The position numbers were made by a program, and so were the translations under genes. Below, one piece after another: positions 61,218 through 64,000 of a stretch of DNA of 64,000 nucleotides. How positions within the stretch are numbered: position 1 is the stretch's first letter; each line of letters begins with the position of its first letter. The notes under the pieces are model-generated. The model saw only the letters and a program-made list of their open reading frames with translations, searched no databases and had not been told where the DNA came from. The stretch comes from Qipengyuania psychrotolerans (GTDB lineage Bacteria > Pseudomonadota > Alphaproteobacteria > Sphingomonadales > Sphingomonadaceae), in assembly GCF_019711355.1 (NCBI RefSeq), contig NZ_CP081297.1, positions 2,067,001-2,131,000 on the forward strand. The letters are read 5' to 3'.

Positions 61218-62204
61218 TCAGGCCGAACAACTCGCGCCGCCGAGAACACAAAAGCGGGCGCAATGCGGGTGGTTCAGAGCGACATCCCCCGCAGCCTCGG
61301 CCAGGGTTGCACCCATATCGAATCCCGGATCGTGCGGGATCAAGGTGCAGGCGACAACGCGCGGCGCCGCTTCGCCTTTGCGGTGGACCACCATGCGGCT
61401 TGATGCACACATGATATCCTTCGGAGACTTGCCGAGGATGCTCCAGCACGCCGTGGTGATTTCAGCGATGTCCTTGTCCGCATCCATTTCCGGGAAAAGC
61501 ACCAGACGCGCAGGATCAAACGCATCGATCCCGATACCCTCATCTTTAAAGAGCCTGGCATAGCATTCCCGCGCATCATTCTCGCCTTCACCGGGAAGCA
61601 GTCGTCCGGCAACGGCTACCGAGAAGTCATACCGTGACAGCCATTGCAAACCTTCCATGGCAGGCTCCCAGCTACGCGGCCCTCGCTCGGCCTCGTGGAC
61701 CGCCTTCGAGTGATGATCGAGGCTCACACGCATGGTGAGGCGCGCGCCGTGTTCTTCGCGGAGCGCCAGCAATGCCGCTTCGCGCCGGCGCATGGGACGC
61801 ATGGCGTTGGTGAGGACCAGAACCTCGAAGCCTCTGGCGAGGCTATCTTCGAGCATGGGGATCATGGCAGGGTTCATGAACGGTTCGCCCCCGGTAAATC
61901 CGATCTCGCGGACCCTGGCTTGCTCGGCTTCGGCAAGGAAACGCCTTGCGTCCTTGGCGCCGAGATAGATCAGCGCATCATTGGTGGGGCTGCTTTCGAT
62001 ATAGCAGGTCGCGCACGCGAGATTGCAGAGCGTGCCGGTATTGAGCCACAGCGTGTCGAGGCCAACAAGCGGCACGGAGGCGCGCGGTTCGCCTTTGGCC
62101 GTTAATGCGGGGTCAGAGAACTTCTCACGCGGCAATGCCTTCGCTTCCACGGCGAATGGCGAAGGGCCGGCGGGCGCATTGCGGGAAGCTGTGCGCGAAT
62201 TCAC
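61218..62204 (-). CDS. Radical SAM enzyme of unknown function with C-terminal Cys cluster
   Basis: About 328 residues. The radical SAM cluster motif C-x3-C-x2-C is Cys60-Cys64-Cys67 (GTLCNLACATCYIES), followed by the GGEPF motif (GFTGGEPFMNPAM) of SAM binding. The C-terminal part adds ASSRMVVHRKG, VVACTLIP and HCARFCVLGGASC, so a second Fe-S cluster is possible. The GTG at 62204 overlaps the stop of the flavoprotein gene (GTGA); an upstream in-frame ATG at 62279 would overlap it by 79 bases. Substrate unknown, and no precursor peptide gene is seen. Confidence 0.88.
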   Translation of the reverse strand: MNSRTASRNAPAGPSPFAVEAKALPREKFSDPALTAKGEPRASVPLVGLDTLWLNTGTLCNLACATCYIESSPTNDALIYLGAKDARRFLAEAEQARVREIGFTGGEPFMNPAMIPMLEDSLARGFEVLVLTNAMRPMRRREAALLALREEHGARLTMRVSLDHHSKAVHEAERGPRSWEPAMEGLQWLSRYDFSVAVAGRLLPGEGENDARECYARLFKDEGIGIDAFDPARLVLFPEMDADKDIAEITTACWSILGKSPKDIMCASSRMVVHRKGEAAPRVVACTLIPHDPGFDMGATLAEAAGDVALNHPHCARFCVLGGASCSA

Positions 62205-63616
62205 GAGAAACGGCGCCTCATGGACGCGACAAACCCGGCCCATTTCTTCGGGTACTTGCCGAATACCGTCGGCTCCCACGCAGCGAAGGCCGTTGCCTTG
62301 GTGATTTCGCTGCGGGTGGGATAGGCGATAATGGCCGAGCCCAGTGCAAAGGTGCTGCTCTTGCCGGTCATGGTCTGCGTGAAAGGCAACAACAGCTCGC
62401 CGGCATTCTTGCCCACGAGGCTGGCGCCGACGACTTTCTTGCCCTTGAACATGACTTTCACCTGGCCCTTGTCATTGCCTTCGGTGAGCGCGCGCTCGTT
62501 GTCGTGAAAGCTTTCCGTGACTACGCGCAGCTTGTCGCCGAACTTCTCTCGCGCTTCCTTTTCGGTCAGGCCGATCTGTGCGACTTCCGGTTCGGTGTAG
62601 GTGCACCACGGCAGGGCCGAGTAATCCACCTTGGCAGGGACGCCCAGCGTGATTTCCAGTGCGGCATTCGAACCTTCATACCCTGACACATGCGTCAGAC
62701 GCGGGCCATCGCGGCAATCACCGATGGCGTAGATACCCTTGACCGAAGTGCGGCGGCGGTCATCGGTTTCAATACCGCCCCGCCCCATCTTCACGCCGAT
62801 ATCTTCAAGCCCGAAACCTTCGCAGTTTGCCTTGCGGCCGGTCGCGATGAGCAGGTGCGAACCGGTAATCGTTTCATCGCCCACTTGCAGAGTGATGGTG
62901 CCTTCCTTGCCGGAAACCGCTTTGGCGAGGCCTTTCATGAAACGCACGCCTTCGCTCTCCATGGTCTCGCGCACGACTGCCACACTGTCAGGGTCGTCGC
63001 GGCCCATGAGTTCGCCCGGTTCGACCACAGTGACTTCGCTGCCGAGGCGGCGGAAGCTCTGCGCCATCTCCATGCCGATCACGCCCCCGCCCACGATCAG
63101 CAGGTGACCTGGCAGCGCTTCGATGTCGAAGATGTTCTCGTTGGTAAGATAGGGAACGCCGTCAACGCCTTCGATGGGCGGGATCGCAGGCTTGGATCCG
63201 GTGGCGATCACAATGCGGGGTGCAGTCAGCACCCGGCCGCCTACTTCAACCGATTGCGGACCTGTGACCTTGGCCCAGTCGCGAATGACCTCGCAGCCCA
63301 TTTCTTCGAAACGCTCTTCGCTGTCATGCGGCTCGATCGCCGCGATCGCGCCGCGAATATGCTGCTGCACACCGCTCCACTCGACCTGCGGTTCTTGCAA
63401 AGTGACCCCGTAACGGACCTGCTCGCGCGCTTCGGCAGCCCGCTTGGCGGCCGTGATGAGCGCCTTTGATGGCACGCACCCGTCATTGAGACATTCGCCG
63501 CCCATCTTGCGCGCTTCGATAAGCGCGACATCCAGGCCGAACAGTGCGCAGCCCCCTGCAGCGGTAAGGCCAGCGGCACCTCCGCCGATTACGATAACGT
63601 CATGAGTGAATTTCAT
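62201..63616 (-). CDS. FAD-dependent disulfide reductase (dihydrolipoamide/mercuric reductase family)
   Basis: 471 residues. FAD motif DVIVIGGGAAGLTAA, redox pair Cys42-Cys47 in GGECLNDGCVPSK, NAD(P) motif LLIVGGGVIGMEMAQ, second FAD motif GIYAIGDCRDGPRLTH and a C-terminal dimer domain. In lipoamide and glutathione reductases the C-terminal active-site base is His in HPTxSE; here the segment reads YPTRSE, so the His is Tyr, as in some relatives of mercuric reductase. No N-terminal HMA domain is present. The ATG at 63616 is chosen by the fold start. Coupled to the radical SAM gene by overlap. Confidence 0.9.
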   Translation of the reverse strand: MKFTHDVIVIGGGAAGLTAAGGCALFGLDVALIEARKMGGECLNDGCVPSKALITAAKRAAEAREQVRYGVTLQEPQVEWSGVQQHIRGAIAAIEPHDSEERFEEMGCEVIRDWAKVTGPQSVEVGGRVLTAPRIVIATGSKPAIPPIEGVDGVPYLTNENIFDIEALPGHLLIVGGGVIGMEMAQSFRRLGSEVTVVEPGELMGRDDPDSVAVVRETMESEGVRFMKGLAKAVSGKEGTITLQVGDETITGSHLLIATGRKANCEGFGLEDIGVKMGRGGIETDDRRRTSVKGIYAIGDCRDGPRLTHVSGYEGSNAALEITLGVPAKVDYSALPWCTYTEPEVAQIGLTEKEAREKFGDKLRVVTESFHDNERALTEGNDKGQVKVMFKGKKVVGASLVGKNAGELLLPFTQTMTGKSSTFALGSAIIAYPTRSEITKATAFAAWEPTVFGKYPKKWAGFVASMRRRFS

Positions 63617-63719
63617 TGCTTGTCCCGTAACCGAATTTGCGAGAGATGCGAACATTCTCGCATTGCCCCGCCATTCGTCGGACAGGTCTCATCGGTTACA
63701 TAACAAGGAAGTTCGGCGC

Positions 63720-64000
63720 GTGAAGGTTTTGATCACGGGTGCGGCAGGTTTGCTGGGCGGAGAGGTCAGCGCCCGAATGCTGGCGCAAGGTCACGAGGTA
63801 ACCGGTCTCGTCCATCGCAATCACGAAATCCGCGCGAACGATGGATCCCCCGTCGTCATACCGACTATCGCCGGGGACGTTTCCCTGCCGCAGTTCGGAT
63901 GGAGCGACGGCGACTTCGCAAAAGTCGCCGCGCAGCACGACTTGCTCATCCACTGCGCAGCGACGGTTCGTTTCGACCTCGAGGAAGCGGATTACCGCGC
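63720..64000 (+). CDS. NAD-dependent epimerase/dehydratase family protein (start only)
   Basis: GTG start with AAGGA ten bases upstream. The first 93 residues show the Rossmann start KVLITGAAGLLGGEVSARML with GxxGxxG and the later LLIHCAATVRFD, typical of extended SDR or fatty acyl-CoA reductase-like proteins. The rest lies beyond the window. Divergent from the disulfide reductase. Confidence 0.8.
   Translation, partial: MKVLITGAAGLLGGEVSARMLAQGHEVTGLVHRNHEIRANDGSPVVIPTIAGDVSLPQFGWSDGDFAKVAAQHDLLIHCAATVRFDLEEADYR

Noticed and set aside
1..64000. CRISPR array, insertion sequence, prophage or integrase
   Set aside because: No regularly spaced repeats, transposase motifs or phage proteins were seen on either strand.

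Overview
The window reads as one chromosomal segment of an alphaproteobacterium of the order Sphingomonadales, most likely family Erythrobacteraceae. Supporting signs are high GC, a complete PhyR/NepR/EcfG general stress response locus with HWE kinases, NDUFA12 and DUF2155 genes side by side, a TonB-dependent receptor, PHA genes and a bacteriophytochrome. The genus is inference; no rRNA is present. I see no transposase, integrase, phage gene or CRISPR array.

Layout. 1-5.1 kb: a cut-off reading frame, a small lipoprotein and a minus-strand type I secretion operon (outer membrane factor, ABC exporter, adaptor). 5.2-7.6 kb: two adjacent acyl-CoA dehydrogenases. 7.6-10.5 kb: a TIR/TPR protein and a DJ-1/PfpI protein. 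10.8-15.6 kb: TetR regulator plus a tripartite drug efflux operon. 15.7-18.6 kb: tRNA-Thr, tRNA-Cys, a thioesterase, two small membrane proteins and a crotonase. 18.5-24.6 kb: winged-helix regulator, alaC, phaC, a phasin, clpS and a DUF427 gene. 24.7-30 kb: lptF-lptG-GNAT, a desaturase and a GNAT-like protein.

30-36.4 kb is the general stress response locus: a single-domain response regulator, an Fnr/Crp regulator, phyR, a CHASE-HWE kinase and nepR-ecfG, with three perfect EcfG-type promoters (GGAAC-N16/17-CGTT), followed by an AI-2E-type membrane protein. 36.4-45.3 kb is mostly housekeeping: sodB, glmM, a DUF1272 gene, thiD, a LOG-family gene, tRNA-Trp, aat, DUF2155, NDUFA12, DUF192, recX and a fatty acyl-AMP ligase. 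45.4-47.7 kb: a telA / XpaC-like / PHA-system operon. 47.8-50.9 kb: heme oxygenase and bacteriophytochrome kinase with a FATGUY-type receiver, plausibly a light input to the stress response. 51-57.3 kb: TonB, a MASE1 hybrid kinase and a TonB-dependent receptor. 57.5-64 kb: an Fe(II) dioxygenase with a nucleoside transporter, a queuosine precursor transporter, a DUF421 protein, a radical SAM enzyme coupled to a flavoprotein disulfide reductase, and the start of an NAD-dependent epimerase.

The most unusual points are: a phasin with a histone-like Lys/Ala tail, an internal start that could give a tail-less form, and a promoter bracketed by mirrored palindromic boxes; the bphO-bphP operon; a DUF427 gene whose conserved N-terminus has no ATG/GTG/TTG start; the TIR-TolB-like-TPR protein behind a perfect palindrome; and the radical SAM/flavoprotein pair.
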